Origin: Mycolicibacterium monacense
GTDB lineage: Bacteria > Actinomycetota > Actinomycetes > Mycobacteriales > Mycobacteriaceae
Length of the DNA: 64,000 nucleotides
NCBI RefSeq assembly: GCF_010731575.1
Contig: NZ_AP022617.1
Location: forward strand, 1,178,001 to 1,242,000
Reading direction: 5' to 3'
Part shown: positions 29,353-38,880 of the stretch, one piece after another
Position numbering within the stretch: position 1 is the first letter of the stretch
How the letters are laid out: every line of letters begins with the position of its first letter
Notes under the pieces: generated by a model
Told to the model about the DNA's origin: nothing
Database searches by the model: none
The model's input: the letters and a program-made list of their open reading frames with translations, nothing else
Translations under genes and position numbers: made by a program

Positions 29353-31401
29353 ATGACCGCAACCCCGACGCCGAGCCAGCCTCGCCGCGCCGGGTCGTTG
29401 CAGCCCGGTGAACTCGCCCAGGCCTCGGTGATGGCGGCCCTGTGTGCGGCGACGGCCATCATCGCCGTCGTCGTCCCGTTCGCCGCCGCGCTGTCGCTGC
29501 TCGGCACCGTCCCGATGGGGTTGCTGGCCTATCGCTACCGCCTGCGCGTGCTGATCGCCGCGACGGTCGCGGGGGCCACCATCGCCTTCCTGATCGCCGG
29601 TATGGGCGGGATGATGTCGGTGATCGACTGCGCCTACATCGGCGGGTTGACCGGCATCGTCAAACGGCGCGGCCGCGGCACGCCCACCGTGTTCGTCGCG
29701 GCCCTGGTCGCGGGAACCGCCTTCGGCGCGGCGGCGGTGGCAGCCTTGACCGTCCTCTCGCGTCTGCGCAACCTGATCTTCGATTCGCTGACCGCCAACA
29801 TCAACGGCATCGCCGCGGTGCTGTCGCGCATCCCGAACATGGAGGACTCGGCCGAACGGCTCAAACGCGACTTCGCGACGGCGCTGGACTACTGGCCACT
29901 GGTCATCGGCGGATCCGGGATCCTCAGCATCACCATGGTCACGCTGATCGGATGGTGGGCGCTGTCGAGGGTGCTCGGCCGCCTGGTCAACATCCCGGAC
30001 GTGCACAAACTCGAGGCCGCCGCCGAGACCGGGCCCGTCGCGCCGGTCCCGACCGAACTGCGCGACGTACGGTTCCGCTATCCCAACACCGGGCAGGACG
30101 CGCTCGGTCCGGTGTCGCTGGCCGTGAGTCCCGGCGAACACCTCGCGATCACCGGCGCCAACGGATCGGGGAAGACGACGCTGATGCTCGTGCTGGCCGG
30201 CCGCGAACCGACCGCGGGCACCGTCGAGCGGCCGGGGGCGGTGGGACTCGGGCGCCTCGGCGGCACCGCGGTGGTCATGCAGCACCCGGAGAGCCAGGTG
30301 CTGGGTACGCGGGTGGCCGACGACGTCGTCTGGGGCCTGCCTCCGGGCACGAAGACCGACGTGCCCAGGCTGCTGTCCGAGGTGGGCCTGAGCGGTATGG
30401 AGGAGCGCGACACCGGCGGTCTCTCCGGCGGCGAACTGCAGCGGCTCGCCGTGGCCGCCGCCCTGGCCCGCGAACCGGCGCTGCTCATCGCCGACGAGGT
30501 CACCAGCATGGTCGACCAGCAGGGCCGCGACGGTCTCATCCAGGTGCTGTCCGGGCTCACCGAACATCACGACATGTCGCTGGTGCACATCACGCACTAC
30601 AACGACGAGGCCGGCGTCGCCGACCGCACCATCAACCTCACCGGAAACGGCGGCGCGGCCGACAACGCCGAGATGGTCGAGACCGCCGCCGCCCCCACGG
30701 GCACGACGCCCGTCGCTCACACCGGCGCCGCACCGGTCCTCGAACTGGTCGGCGTCGGACACGAGTACGCCACCGGCACCCCGTGGGCCAAGACCGCCCT
30801 GCGCGACATCGACTTCACCGTGCCCGAGGGCGACGGTCTGCTGATCCACGGCCTCAACGGCTCCGGCAAATCGACACTGGCCTGGATCATGGCGGGTCTG
30901 ACCGTGCCGACCACCGGCAGCTGCCTGCTCGACGGCGAACCCGTCTCCGACCAGGTCGGCGCCGTCGCGATCTCCTTCCAGGCGGCCCGTCTGCAGCTCA
31001 TGCGCAGCCATGTCGACCGGGAGATCGCTTCGGCCGCGGGGTTCTCCCACCACGACCACGACCGCGTCCGGCAGGCGCTCGCCACGGTCGGCCTGGATCC
31101 GACGATGGCCTCGCGGCGGATCGACCAGCTCAGCGGCGGTCAGATGCGCCGCGTCGTGCTGGCCGGTCTGCTGGCCCGGAAACCGCGGGCGCTGATCCTC
31201 GACGAACCGCTGGCCGGGCTCGACGCCGCCAGCCAGCGCGGCCTGCTGCGGCTGGTCACCGATCTGCGCCGCAACGCCGGTCTGACGGTCGTCGTCATCT
31301 CCCACGACTTCTCCGGACTCGAGGAGCTGTGCCCGCGCACCCTGCATCTGCGAGACGGCCTGCTCGCCCCCGCCTCGGCGACCGCGGGAGGTGTGTCGTG
31401 A
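29353..31401 (+). CDS. ECF-type transporter: fused membrane (S-like) domain and two ABC ATPases
   Basis: A 682-residue protein, Rv2326c-like. Residues about 20-215 form a membrane domain ([19 protein letters not shown]... [22 protein letters not shown]) like the DUF2232/S-component fold. ABC domain 1 has Walker [10 protein letters not shown], signature [11 protein letters not shown] and Walker B LLIADE. ABC domain 2 has [18 protein letters not shown] and [12 protein letters not shown]. Together with the next gene it should form a vitamin or metal importer of unknown substrate. Start at ATG 29353 (GTG 29350 possible). Confidence 0.9.
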   Translation: MTATPTPSQPRRAGSLQPGELAQASVMAALCAATAIIAVVVPFAAALSLLGTVPMGLLAYRYRLRVLIAATVAGATIAFLIAGMGGMMSVIDCAYIGGLTGIVKRRGRGTPTVFVAALVAGTAFGAAAVAALTVLSRLRNLIFDSLTANINGIAAVLSRIPNMEDSAERLKRDFATALDYWPLVIGGSGILSITMVTLIGWWALSRVLGRLVNIPDVHKLEAAAETGPVAPVPTELRDVRFRYPNTGQDALGPVSLAVSPGEHLAITGANGSGKTTLMLVLAGREPTAGTVERPGAVGLGRLGGTAVVMQHPESQVLGTRVADDVVWGLPPGTKTDVPRLLSEVGLSGMEERDTGGLSGGELQRLAVAAALAREPALLIADEVTSMVDQQGRDGLIQVLSGLTEHHDMSLVHITHYNDEAGVADRTINLTGNGGAADNAEMVETAAAPTGTTPVAHTGAAPVLELVGVGHEYATGTPWAKTALRDIDFTVPEGDGLLIHGLNGSGKSTLAWIMAGLTVPTTGSCLLDGEPVSDQVGAVAISFQAARLQLMRSHVDREIASAAGFSHHDHDRVRQALATVGLDPTMASRRIDQLSGGQMRRVVLAGLLARKPRALILDEPLAGLDAASQRGLLRLVTDLRRNAGLTVVVISHDFSGLEELCPRTLHLRDGLLAPASATAGGVS

Positions 31402-32240
31402 CGGCCCCCGCCCGCAAACCGCGCCGGCCGGTGGTGCTGCTGCGTCCGGTCCCGGGACGCTCGGTCATCCACGACCTGTGGGCCGGAACCAAGCTCATCG
31501 CGGTCGCCGCGATCGGAGTCCTGCTCACCTTCTATCCGGGCTGGGTGCCGATCGCGGCGGTCGGACTGCTGGTGGTCGTGGCGGCGCGGTTGGCGCACAT
31601 CCCGGGTGGGGCGCTCCCGTCGATCCCGGCCTTCCTGTGGGGTCTGTTGTTCATCGGCGGCCTGACGGCGACGTTCGGCGGTGGGGACCCCGTCGTGGCC
31701 TTCGGCTCGGTCGAGGTCGGGCTCGGCGGCCTGTTCAACTTCCTGCGCATCACGGCGCTGTCGATCGTGCTGCTCGGTCTGGGCGCGATGGTGTCGTGGA
31801 CGACCAACGTCGCCGAGATCGCCCCCGCGGTCGCGAAACTGGGCCGCCCGCTGCGGGCGGTCCGCATCCCGATCGACGACTGGGCGGTGGCGATCGCCCT
31901 GGCCCTTCGGGCGTTTCCGATGCTCGTCGACGAGTTCGCGACGCTGTACGCGGCGCGGCGGTTGCGCCCCAAACAGCACCTGTCGAGCCGCAAGGCGCGG
32001 CGCAAGCGGTGGCTGATCGAGATCGTCGACCTGCTCGCCGCGGCCGTGACCGCCGCACTGCGTCGCGCCGACGAGATGGGCGATGCGATCACCGCCCGCG
32101 GTGGCACCGGGCAGATCTCGGCGGCGCCGTCGGGACCCAGGGCGCGCGACTGGATCACCATGGCGATCATCGTCGTGGTGTGCGGGGCGGCGCTGGCGGT
32201 GGAACTGACCGTGCTGCCGACGAGTTCGGCGCCCACCTGA
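31398..32240 (+). CDS. ECF transporter transmembrane (T) component
   Basis: A 280-residue EcfT-like membrane protein (Rv2325c-like) that couples the ATPases to substrate binding. It has about five membrane helices and the coupling region [26 protein letters not shown], corresponding to the Ala-Arg-containing EcfT motifs. [17 protein letters not shown], the second typical motif, follows. The GTG overlaps the stop of the fused ATPase gene by 4 bases, so the two are translationally coupled. Confidence 0.92.
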   Translation: MTAPARKPRRPVVLLRPVPGRSVIHDLWAGTKLIAVAAIGVLLTFYPGWVPIAAVGLLVVVAARLAHIPGGALPSIPAFLWGLLFIGGLTATFGGGDPVVAFGSVEVGLGGLFNFLRITALSIVLLGLGAMVSWTTNVAEIAPAVAKLGRPLRAVRIPIDDWAVAIALALRAFPMLVDEFATLYAARRLRPKQHLSSRKARRKRWLIEIVDLLAAAVTAALRRADEMGDAITARGGTGQISAAPSGPRARDWITMAIIVVVCGAALAVELTVLPTSSAPT

Positions 32241-32264
32241 TCGGTGCCGTCGCCGCAGCGCCAC

Positions 32265-32270
32265 TACGGT
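32265..32270 (+). promoter_or_regulatory. -10 element of tldD, likely leaderless
   Basis: TACGGT ends 7 bases before GTG 32278, supporting that start rather than GTG 32269, which overlaps the hexamer. Confidence 0.4.
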
Positions 32271-32277
32271 GGATGCC

Positions 32278-33795
32278 GTGACAGCGCCCCGACGTGTTGA
32301 CGCCGACTTCCTCGCCCTGCCACGACAGCACCTGGCCGACGCCGCGTTGTCGGCTGCGCTGGCGGCGGGGGCGACCTACGCCGACCTGAGGATCCACGCG
32401 ATCACCAGCGAACTGGTTCAGTTGCGCGACGGCGAACTCGAGACCGCGGTCATCGACCGGGAGATCGGCCTGGCCGTGCGGGTGATCGTCGACGGCACAT
32501 GGGGGTTCGCCTCGCACGCCGAACTCGACCCGGCGGTGGCCGCCGATACCGCGCGGCGGGCGGTGGCCGTGGCGACGACGCTGGCCCCGCTCAACGCCGA
32601 ACGCATCGAACTGGCACCCGAACCGGTCTACCGTGACGTCAGCTGGGTGTCGGACTACCGCGTCGACCCGTTCACCGTGCCCGCCGCGGACAAGATCGCG
32701 GTACTGGGCGAATACTCCGGTCGGCTGCTCGCCGCGGACGGCGTCGACCACGTGTCGGCCGGTCTGCACACCGCCAAGGAGCAGACGTTCTATGCCGACA
32801 CGTTCGGGTCGTCGATCACGCAGCAGCGGGTGCGGGTGCTGCCGACCCTCGATGCCGTCGCCGTCGACAGCGCCGCAGGGACATTCGAGACCATGCGCAC
32901 CCTCGCCCCGCCGACCGCGCGCGGCTGGGAGGTCGTCGCCGGCGACGAGGTGTGGGACTGGACCGCCGAACTCGCCGAGTTGCCGTCGCTGCTCGCGGAG
33001 AAGGTCAAGGCGCCCGGCGTCACCGCCGGGCCGACCGATCTGGTGATCGACCCGACGAACCTCTGGCTGACCATCCACGAATCCATCGGCCACGCCACCG
33101 AATACGACCGGGCCATCGGCTACGAGGCCGCCTACGCCGGCACGTCGTTCGCCACCCCCGACAAACTCGGCGCCATGCGGTACGGCTCACCGGTGATGAA
33201 CGTGACCGCCGACCGGACCGTCGAATACGGTCTGGCGTCAATCGGTTTCGACGACGAAGGCGTCCGCGCGCAGAGTTGGGACCTGGTGCGCGACGGGATC
33301 TTCGTCGGCTATCAGCTCGACCGGGTGTTCGCCCCGCGGCTGGGGGTGGCCCGGTCCAACGGGTGCGCGTACGCCGACTCGCCGCACCACGTGCCGATCC
33401 AGCGGATGGCCAACGTGTCCCTGCAGCCGGCCGCCGAGGACGTCGGCACCGACGACCTGATCGCCCGCGTCGAGGACGGCCTCTACATCGTCGGCGACAA
33501 GAGCTGGTCGATCGACATGCAGCGCTACAACTTCCAGTTCACCGGTCAGCGGTTCTTCCGGATCCGTGACGGCCGCCTCGACGGTCAGGTGCGTGACGTG
33601 GCCTATCAGGCGACGACGACGGACTTCTGGGGTGCGCTCGAGGCCGTCGGCGGGCCGTCGACGTGGCGGCTCGGCGGGGCGTTCAACTGCGGTAAGGCCC
33701 AACCCGGACAGGTCGCGGCGGTGAGCCACGGTTGTCCGTCCGCGCTGTTCCGGGGGATCAACGTGCTCAACACCCGTGAGGAGGCCGGTAGGTGA
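32278..33795 (+). CDS. tldD: TldD-family metalloprotease
   Basis: The catalytic partner of the TldD/TldE peptidase, which degrades unfolded or leader peptides in E. coli. The 505-residue protein has the zinc site HESIGHATEYDR (HExxxH, near 267) and the C-terminal Cys/His region GAFNCGKAQPGQVAAVSHGCPSALF typical of this family. It matches Rv2315c in length. Start at GTG 32278. The stop overlaps tldE by 4 bases. Confidence 0.93.
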   Translation: MTAPRRVDADFLALPRQHLADAALSAALAAGATYADLRIHAITSELVQLRDGELETAVIDREIGLAVRVIVDGTWGFASHAELDPAVAADTARRAVAVATTLAPLNAERIELAPEPVYRDVSWVSDYRVDPFTVPAADKIAVLGEYSGRLLAADGVDHVSAGLHTAKEQTFYADTFGSSITQQRVRVLPTLDAVAVDSAAGTFETMRTLAPPTARGWEVVAGDEVWDWTAELAELPSLLAEKVKAPGVTAGPTDLVIDPTNLWLTIHESIGHATEYDRAIGYEAAYAGTSFATPDKLGAMRYGSPVMNVTADRTVEYGLASIGFDDEGVRAQSWDLVRDGIFVGYQLDRVFAPRLGVARSNGCAYADSPHHVPIQRMANVSLQPAAEDVGTDDLIARVEDGLYIVGDKSWSIDMQRYNFQFTGQRFFRIRDGRLDGQVRDVAYQATTTDFWGALEAVGGPSTWRLGGAFNCGKAQPGQVAAVSHGCPSALFRGINVLNTREEAGR

Positions 33796-35162
33796 TCGGG
33801 CCGCAGGACGTCGTCGACGCCGTACTCGCCGAAGCGGCCCGCCGGGGTCGCGCCGACGAGACGATCGTGCTGGTGACCGACCGGGCCGACGCGTCGCTGC
33901 GGTGGGCGGGCAACTCGATGACCACCAACGGTGAGTCGGTCAGTCGCAGCACCACGGTGATTTCGATTGTGCGGCAAGGCAACAGCGCGCGCGTCGGGTC
34001 GGTGCGCTCCAGCGAGGTGGAACCGGCCGCGATCGGCGCGCTGGTCGCGGCGTCGCAGGACGCCGCCGTCGCCGCACCCGAGGCCCGCGACAGTGCGCCG
34101 CCGCTGCCGCCGACCGAGACACCCGGAGACTGGGAGCTTCCGGTGCCTGCGACCGGCGCGGAGGTGTTCGCCGGCGTGGCGGGCAGCCTGGCGCGCGGAT
34201 TCCGTGGCGAGGACGCACTGTACGGGTTCGCCCGGCACGTGCTGGAAACGACGTTCGTCGCGACGTCGACGGGTCTGCGCCGCCGCTACACGCAGCCGAC
34301 CGGATCGGTGGAGATCAACGCCAAGCGGGGCGGCGCGAGCGCGTGGGCCGGTGTCAGCACGCCCGACTTCGTCAACGTGCCAACCGATTCCATGCTCGAA
34401 GACCTGGCGACACGGTTGGGATGGGCCGAGCGCACGGTCGAACTGCCCGCCGGACGTTACGAGACACTCATGCCGCCGTCGACGGTCGCCGACATGATGA
34501 TCTACCTGACCTGGACGATGGACGGCCGCGGGGCGCAGGAGGGCCGCACCGCGCTGTCGGCGCCGGGCGGTACCCGGGTGGGGGAGAAGCTGACCGACCT
34601 GCCGCTGACGCTGTACTCCGATCCCGCCGCACCAGGTCTGGCGTGCCTGCCGTTCGTCACGGCGGCCACGTCCTCGGAGCGGGTGTCGGTGTTCGACAAC
34701 GGGATGGACATCGACCGGGTGGACTGGCTGCGTGACGGCGCGGTCAACGCGCTGGCCTATCCGCGCGCCGCGGCCGCGGAGTTCGGGGAGCCGGTCGCGG
34801 TACCGGCGGAGAACCTGCTGATGACCGGCGGAACCGCGGAACTGGCCGACATGATCGCCGCCACCGAGCGCGGACTGCTGCTGACGACGCTGTGGTACAT
34901 CCGCGAGGTCGATCCGACGGTGCTGCTGCTGACCGGGCTGACCCGCGACGGCGTCTACCTCATCGAGGACGGTGAGGTCTCGGCGGCGGTGAACAACTTC
35001 CGGTTCAACGAGAGCCCGCTCGATCTACTGCGGCGGGCCACCGAGGCGGGGGTGAGCGAGGTGACGCTGCCACGCGAGTGGGGGGACTGGGCGACCCGCG
35101 CGGCGATGCCGACGTTACGGATTCCCGACTTTCACATGTCTTCGGTGAGCCAGGCGCAATAA
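33792..35162 (+). CDS. tldE: TldE/PmbA-family protein
   Basis: The non-catalytic partner of TldD. The 456-residue protein has the shared fold ([30 protein letters not shown] at the N-terminus) but no HExxxH zinc site; the corresponding stretch is [14 protein letters not shown]. The C-terminal strand region ([16 protein letters not shown]) is typical of PmbA. The GTG overlaps the tldD stop, so equal production of both partners is expected. Corresponds to Rv2314c. Confidence 0.93.
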   Translation: MIGPQDVVDAVLAEAARRGRADETIVLVTDRADASLRWAGNSMTTNGESVSRSTTVISIVRQGNSARVGSVRSSEVEPAAIGALVAASQDAAVAAPEARDSAPPLPPTETPGDWELPVPATGAEVFAGVAGSLARGFRGEDALYGFARHVLETTFVATSTGLRRRYTQPTGSVEINAKRGGASAWAGVSTPDFVNVPTDSMLEDLATRLGWAERTVELPAGRYETLMPPSTVADMMIYLTWTMDGRGAQEGRTALSAPGGTRVGEKLTDLPLTLYSDPAAPGLACLPFVTAATSSERVSVFDNGMDIDRVDWLRDGAVNALAYPRAAAAEFGEPVAVPAENLLMTGGTAELADMIAATERGLLLTTLWYIREVDPTVLLLTGLTRDGVYLIEDGEVSAAVNNFRFNESPLDLLRRATEAGVSEVTLPREWGDWATRAAMPTLRIPDFHMSSVSQAQ

Positions 35163-35170
35163 TCACTGAG

Positions 35171-36022
35171 GTGCCCGTAGATGCGGTGTTTCGACAGTTG
35201 TCCGCTCTGGTTGCGACGTCGTCGGGGGATTTGCGCCTCGACACCGTGATCCGCCTGACGTGTGGGCGGGCCCTGCGGCTGTTGCCGCTACCGGTCGAAG
35301 TCGACCTGTTCGACGGTAAGTCCGACGCCGAGTCGGTGGTGGCGGCGTTCGCCGAACAGTTCGCCACCGACGTGACGGGCGTCAGTGACAATCAGCGCAC
35401 CTGTTTCGTGACAGCGTTGGGCGACAGGGCGTTTCGGGTCAGCGCCGCGGTGTTCATCGCGGACTTCGTGCCGCGGGTGTGGGCCGGGTTGGAGGCGTTG
35501 GGGCTGGGCCATCCGGGTAGGGATGTACCGGTGGACTGGGACCACGAGACCGACCCGGCGCAGGCGCTGCTGGGCGAATTCGTCCCCGCGGTCGCCCGGT
35601 TGCGCGCGCTCGATCCGCTCACGACGGAGGTGGTGCGGTTGCGCGGGGCGGTCGCCCACAACTGCCGGCTGTGCAAATCACTGCGGGAGGGCCATGCCCT
35701 CGATGCGGGCGGTTCGGAATCGTTGTACGCCGAGATCCAGGACTACGAGCACTCCGAGCAGTTGAGCGACGAGCACAAGGCGGCGCTGCGCTACGTCGAC
35801 GCGCTGGTGTGGACACCGTCGGCGATACCGGTCGAGGTGGCGCGGGGTGTGCGCAGCTGCTTCTCCGAGGACGAGTCCCTCGAGCTGACACTGGACATCA
35901 TGCGTAACGCGACGAACAAGATCGCCGTCGCACTGGGCGCCGACACGCCCCGGGTGGCGTCAGGTACCGAGCGTTACCTGATCGACGACGACGGGCAGAC
36001 GGTGTTCGCCGGGGCGCCGTGA
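35171..36022 (+). CDS. Carboxymuconolactone decarboxylase/AhpD-like protein
   Basis: A 283-residue soluble protein. Near residue 165 it carries VAHNCRLCKSLREGHAL, the CxxC-containing core of the AhpD/CMD fold, followed by the acidic helix typical of the family (LYAEIQDYEHSEQLSDEHKAALRYVDALVW). Possible roles are peroxidase-linked disulfide reduction or a CMD-type reaction; the partner is unknown. The GTG start at 35171 is inferred (no strong ribosome-binding site); GTG 35186 is an alternative. Its end overlaps the next gene by 4 bases. Confidence 0.8.
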   Translation: MPVDAVFRQLSALVATSSGDLRLDTVIRLTCGRALRLLPLPVEVDLFDGKSDAESVVAAFAEQFATDVTGVSDNQRTCFVTALGDRAFRVSAAVFIADFVPRVWAGLEALGLGHPGRDVPVDWDHETDPAQALLGEFVPAVARLRALDPLTTEVVRLRGAVAHNCRLCKSLREGHALDAGGSESLYAEIQDYEHSEQLSDEHKAALRYVDALVWTPSAIPVEVARGVRSCFSEDESLELTLDIMRNATNKIAVALGADTPRVASGTERYLIDDDGQTVFAGAP

Positions 36023-36756
36023 CCGTCACCGCGGCACGACAGTTCGAGACGTACGGACCGTCGTACTGGGGTGCCATCGCCGTGTTCGTGGTCGGTGCGG
36101 TGGTCCTGGTGTGGGTGGGCCGTCGGCAGACCGAGGAGCAGTCGCGGCGGTTCGGCCGGATCGTCGGTGGGCTCACCGCGGTGATCTATGTGGCCGTACT
36201 GGTCTACTCGCTGTTCCCGCCGATGATCGGGCGGTCCGTGCCTCTGCGGTTGACCGACCTGGCGACGGTGGCCGCGGCGTGCGCGCTGTGGTCGCAGCGG
36301 CACTGGGCGTTCGCGCTGACCTACTACTGGGGACTGGTGCTCAGCGCGCAGGCGCTGATCTCGCCGGTTCTGGTCGGCCCCGACTTCCCGCACTACACGT
36401 TTCTGGCGTTCTGGGCGATCCACCTGCTGGTCGTGTGGGCGGCGATCTACCTGACGTGGGGGCGGGGGATGCGACCGAGTTGGCGCAGCCTGCGGCTCGT
36501 CCTGCTGGTCACCGCGGCGTGGGCGGCGGTCACGTTCGCGTTCAACCGGATCGCCGGAACCAACTACGGGTTCCTCAACGGCAAGCCGGTGACCGCGAGC
36601 CTGTTGGACGTGCTCGGCCCGTGGCCGGTGTACATCGTCTCGGCGACGGTGTTGATCGTCATCGTCTGGGTGGCCATGACGCTGCCGTGGGTGCGGGCGA
36701 GGGAATCACAGCCGCATGCGACGATGGTGCCGCGTTCGATGCGCCGGGGGCGGTAG
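36019..36756 (+). CDS. TIGR02206/YwaF-type membrane protein
   Basis: A 245-residue membrane protein with about seven helices, including PLRLTDLATVAAACALWSQRHWAFALTYYWGLVLSAQAL and the family-type FNRIAGTNYGFLNGKP near the C-terminus. Function unknown. GTG start overlapping the upstream stop (GTGA). The last three codons and stop lie inside the CAT-anticodon tRNA gene. Confidence 0.85.
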   Translation: MTVTAARQFETYGPSYWGAIAVFVVGAVVLVWVGRRQTEEQSRRFGRIVGGLTAVIYVAVLVYSLFPPMIGRSVPLRLTDLATVAAACALWSQRHWAFALTYYWGLVLSAQALISPVLVGPDFPHYTFLAFWAIHLLVVWAAIYLTWGRGMRPSWRSLRLVLLVTAAWAAVTFAFNRIAGTNYGFLNGKPVTASLLDVLGPWPVYIVSATVLIVIVWVAMTLPWVRARESQPHATMVPRSMRRGR

Positions 36757-36820
36757 CTCAGTCGGTTAGAGCCGTGGACTCATAATCCATTGGTCGCGGG
36801 TTCGAGCCCCGCCCGCCCCA
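36747..36820 (+). tRNA. tRNA with anticodon CAT (Met or Ile2)
   Basis: A complete cloverleaf: acceptor GGGGCGG/CCGCCCC, anticodon loop CTCATAA (CAT at 36781-36783), T arm GCGGG-TTCGAGC-CCCGC, discriminator A, no encoded CCA. The anticodon stem GTGGA/TCCAT has a terminal G.U and the variable loop is TGGTC. That pattern resembles E. coli ileX (Ile2, needing TilS lysidine) more than its elongator tRNA-Met, so Ile2 is a real alternative. The 5' end overlaps the preceding gene by 10 bases. Confidence 0.93.
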
Positions 36821-36920
36821 CCCCAGGTCTTGTATTGCGGCGAAACTGCGCACAGATAAGGTCCAGCAGTGATTTCGTGATCTGGCAGCAGTCTCGGCGG
36901 GGCTGGGGAGGTGAGTCCTC

Positions 36921-37814
36921 GTGAATGCACAACTGGACGGCTCATGTGTCTCGATCGACCTCCCGACGAGCATAGTCGAGCTGGTCGGAGGTTACGGCTT
37001 CCTGTCCAACCTGCTCTGCGGACTCGCGCTCGGCGCGGTCGCGTTCCTGCTCGGGAAGAAGGAAGCGGCGCCACCCCACACGATCGCGTTGCTCGCCTCC
37101 GGTGTGCTGATCCTCGCCGCCGACTCCTTCCTGTTCGCGTCGGTGCACTCGAGGAAGCCGTTCGTGATCGACGACGTGATCGCGCCGGGCGGCGAGTACG
37201 TGTGCTATCTCGTGTGGACCCTGGCGATGCCGGGCTTTGGAATGCTGATGGTCGGGGCGACCGTCCTGGTCGTGAGCATCGGTTGGATGATCGTCCAGTA
37301 CGCCATCACGAACGACATCGAGAGTCCGATCTTCGCGGCTCTGGGAGGGGTCTTCAGCTTCTTCATCGTGCTGACCACGACGCTGTCGCTCGTCAACGTC
37401 TCGAACCAGTACCTGGTGTTCATGATGTACCCGGACCGGCCGTCCGGTCTGGCCGTCGCAGCTGTCTGGATCTTCGGTCTGGTCATGGCGGCGATCGCTT
37501 GCTCGATGATCGTGCTGAGGACGGCCGGCCTTTACCGGTATCGGAAGGCGCAGGCTGACTGGGGCGCCGTCGCCGACTCCCGGTTCCGGGCGCTCGCCCT
37601 CGCTGCCATCTCGATCTCCGCCTACGGCTTCCTGGCCATAACGGTCGACGCGCTGATTTTCCTGTTCCGGGCTGACGACTCCGTGCGCGCGCCAAGCGTG
37701 ATGTGGTCGGCGATCGTCCTGTGCCTGGGCCTGCCGTGGGTGATCTACCTACCGATCTGCTACGCCCTGCCCGGACCGGCATTCAGAGCCAGCCGGAGAC
37801 CGCCGGGTCGATGA
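36921..37814 (+). CDS. Seven-helix membrane protein, unrecognised
   Basis: A 297-residue integral membrane protein with about seven hydrophobic segments, starting at a GTG preceded by GGGGAGGTGAG. No family is recognised. The N-terminal part reads SIDLPTSIVELVGGYGFLSNLLCGLALGAVAFLLG; conserved-looking charged loops are AITNDIESP and RKAQADWGAVADSRF. It sits 100 bases after a tRNA gene and lacks an obvious M. tuberculosis counterpart, so acquisition at the tRNA is possible. Confidence 0.7.
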   Translation: MNAQLDGSCVSIDLPTSIVELVGGYGFLSNLLCGLALGAVAFLLGKKEAAPPHTIALLASGVLILAADSFLFASVHSRKPFVIDDVIAPGGEYVCYLVWTLAMPGFGMLMVGATVLVVSIGWMIVQYAITNDIESPIFAALGGVFSFFIVLTTTLSLVNVSNQYLVFMMYPDRPSGLAVAAVWIFGLVMAAIACSMIVLRTAGLYRYRKAQADWGAVADSRFRALALAAISISAYGFLAITVDALIFLFRADDSVRAPSVMWSAIVLCLGLPWVIYLPICYALPGPAFRASRRPPGR

Positions 37815-37839
37815 ATGCCTGACTCAGGACGGCGGTGTC

Positions 37840-38100
37840 TCAGCCGTTCTCGCAACCCGTTCCGTTGCCGTCCTGGTCGAGTTCGTAGATGTCGGTCCCG
37901 ATGACGGTGACGGGGCCGGACACATAGGCGGGGCCGTTCCCGCTGCCTGCGGCGCAGTCGACGTCGCTGGCGATCGGAACGCATGGGCCGGAGTAATTGG
38001 GATCGCATTGGGAGGGCTGCTGGGGCAGCGGGGTAGCGAGGGCTGCCGGGGCGAATCCGAGTCCCAGGGCGACCCCGGCGATGAGCACTGCAAACTTCAC
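37840..38100 (-). CDS. Small secreted protein with Excalibur-like calcium-binding motif
   Basis: An 86-residue exported protein. Signal peptide KFAVLIAGVALGLGFAPAALA (1-23), then a short mature domain with four cysteines and a C-terminal ELDQDGNGTGCE motif. This resembles the Excalibur domain (DxDxDGxxCE), which is thought to bind Ca2+ outside the cell. It lies 30 bases downstream of the tetR gene on the same strand, so co-transcription is possible. Confidence 0.75.
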   Translation of the reverse strand: MKFAVLIAGVALGLGFAPAALATPLPQQPSQCDPNYSGPCVPIASDVDCAAGSGNGPAYVSGPVTVIGTDIYELDQDGNGTGCENG

Positions 38101-38130
38101 GCTGACACATCGTCGGCGTCAGGTCCGGCG

Positions 38131-38691
38131 TTACCGCGACGACGCCGCGCCGAACGCCGGGGCGACGAAGCGGCGAAGCAGTTGTTCTTCCTGCCGGGGG
38201 TCCGGGTCCGGCCAGTACGCCAGCGACACCACCACCCGCACGATCCACTGTGCGGCCAAGGGGTCGTCCTCGGTGATCCCGCTGAGGTCGGCGGCGAGTT
38301 GGCCCAGCACCGGTGACGAATGCAGCGCACCGAGTTCGGGCGCGTTCGGTGCGCCCATGAGCAGTTTTCGCATCGGATCGGACCGGAGCTCGCCGAGCGC
38401 CACCGTGATCGCGGTGACGACCCGGTCCGCACCGCTCCGGTCCGCGACGGCGCGGCGAACCGTGTCGATGACGCCTGCGGCGAGGCGCATCAACACCGCG
38501 TCACGGATCTGGGCCTTTCCTCCGGCGTAGCGGTAGATGGTGGCCCTCGAGCAGTGCAGTCGCTTCGCAAGGGCGTCGATGTCCAGCGCGTCCAGTCCCT
38601 CGGTGACGACGACGTCGACGGCGGAGGCGTAGATGCGTTCGGCCGCCGCATCGCGGCGATCGCCGCCGACCACCCAGTCGTCGCGAACCAT
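38131..38691 (-). CDS. TetR-family transcriptional regulator
   Basis: A 186-residue regulator. The helix-turn-helix spans AAERIYASAVDVVVTEGLDALDIDALAKRLHCSRATIYRYAGGKAQIRDAV (about 14-65), with the family ATIYRYAGGK recognition segment. The C-terminal ligand domain is not diagnostic. The ATG at 38691 is used; upstream in-frame sequence to 38859 would overlap the promoter region. It is divergent from the P450 gene across 189 bases containing a TCTCA/TGAGA palindrome, so it probably controls the P450. Confidence 0.88.
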   Translation of the reverse strand: MVRDDWVVGGDRRDAAAERIYASAVDVVVTEGLDALDIDALAKRLHCSRATIYRYAGGKAQIRDAVLMRLAAGVIDTVRRAVADRSGADRVVTAITVALGELRSDPMRKLLMGAPNAPELGALHSSPVLGQLAADLSGITEDDPLAAQWIVRVVVSLAYWPDPDPRQEEQLLRRFVAPAFGAASSR

Positions 38692-38726
38692 CGCGCAGAA
38701 CCCCCGTGTCCGGTTGTCGCGGAGTA

Positions 38727-38740
38727 TCTCAGATTTGAGA
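38727..38740. promoter_or_regulatory. TetR operator candidate
   Basis: TCTCA-GATT-TGAGA is a perfect 5-bp inverted repeat, 36 bases upstream of tetR in the tetR/P450 divergent gap. A further TGAGAC half-site lies about 50 bases on. Confidence 0.4.
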
Positions 38741-38880
38741 CGAGGCTGGCGAAGTGTTTCAGCATTTCCGCAGGGTGGCGTCCCCGCGCTGAGACAGTGC
38801 CGCGCCGTAGCGTCGGCGCCGGATCTCCACTTCGGCGGCACCCGTTGACGTGGCGTCATCGCGCCGCGCAGCGTGGAACG

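Noticed and set aside
27308..29353. 681-codon plus-strand open frame
   Set aside because: Shadow of the MFS and marR genes on the other strand; the translation has no domain and the opposite frames have clear families.
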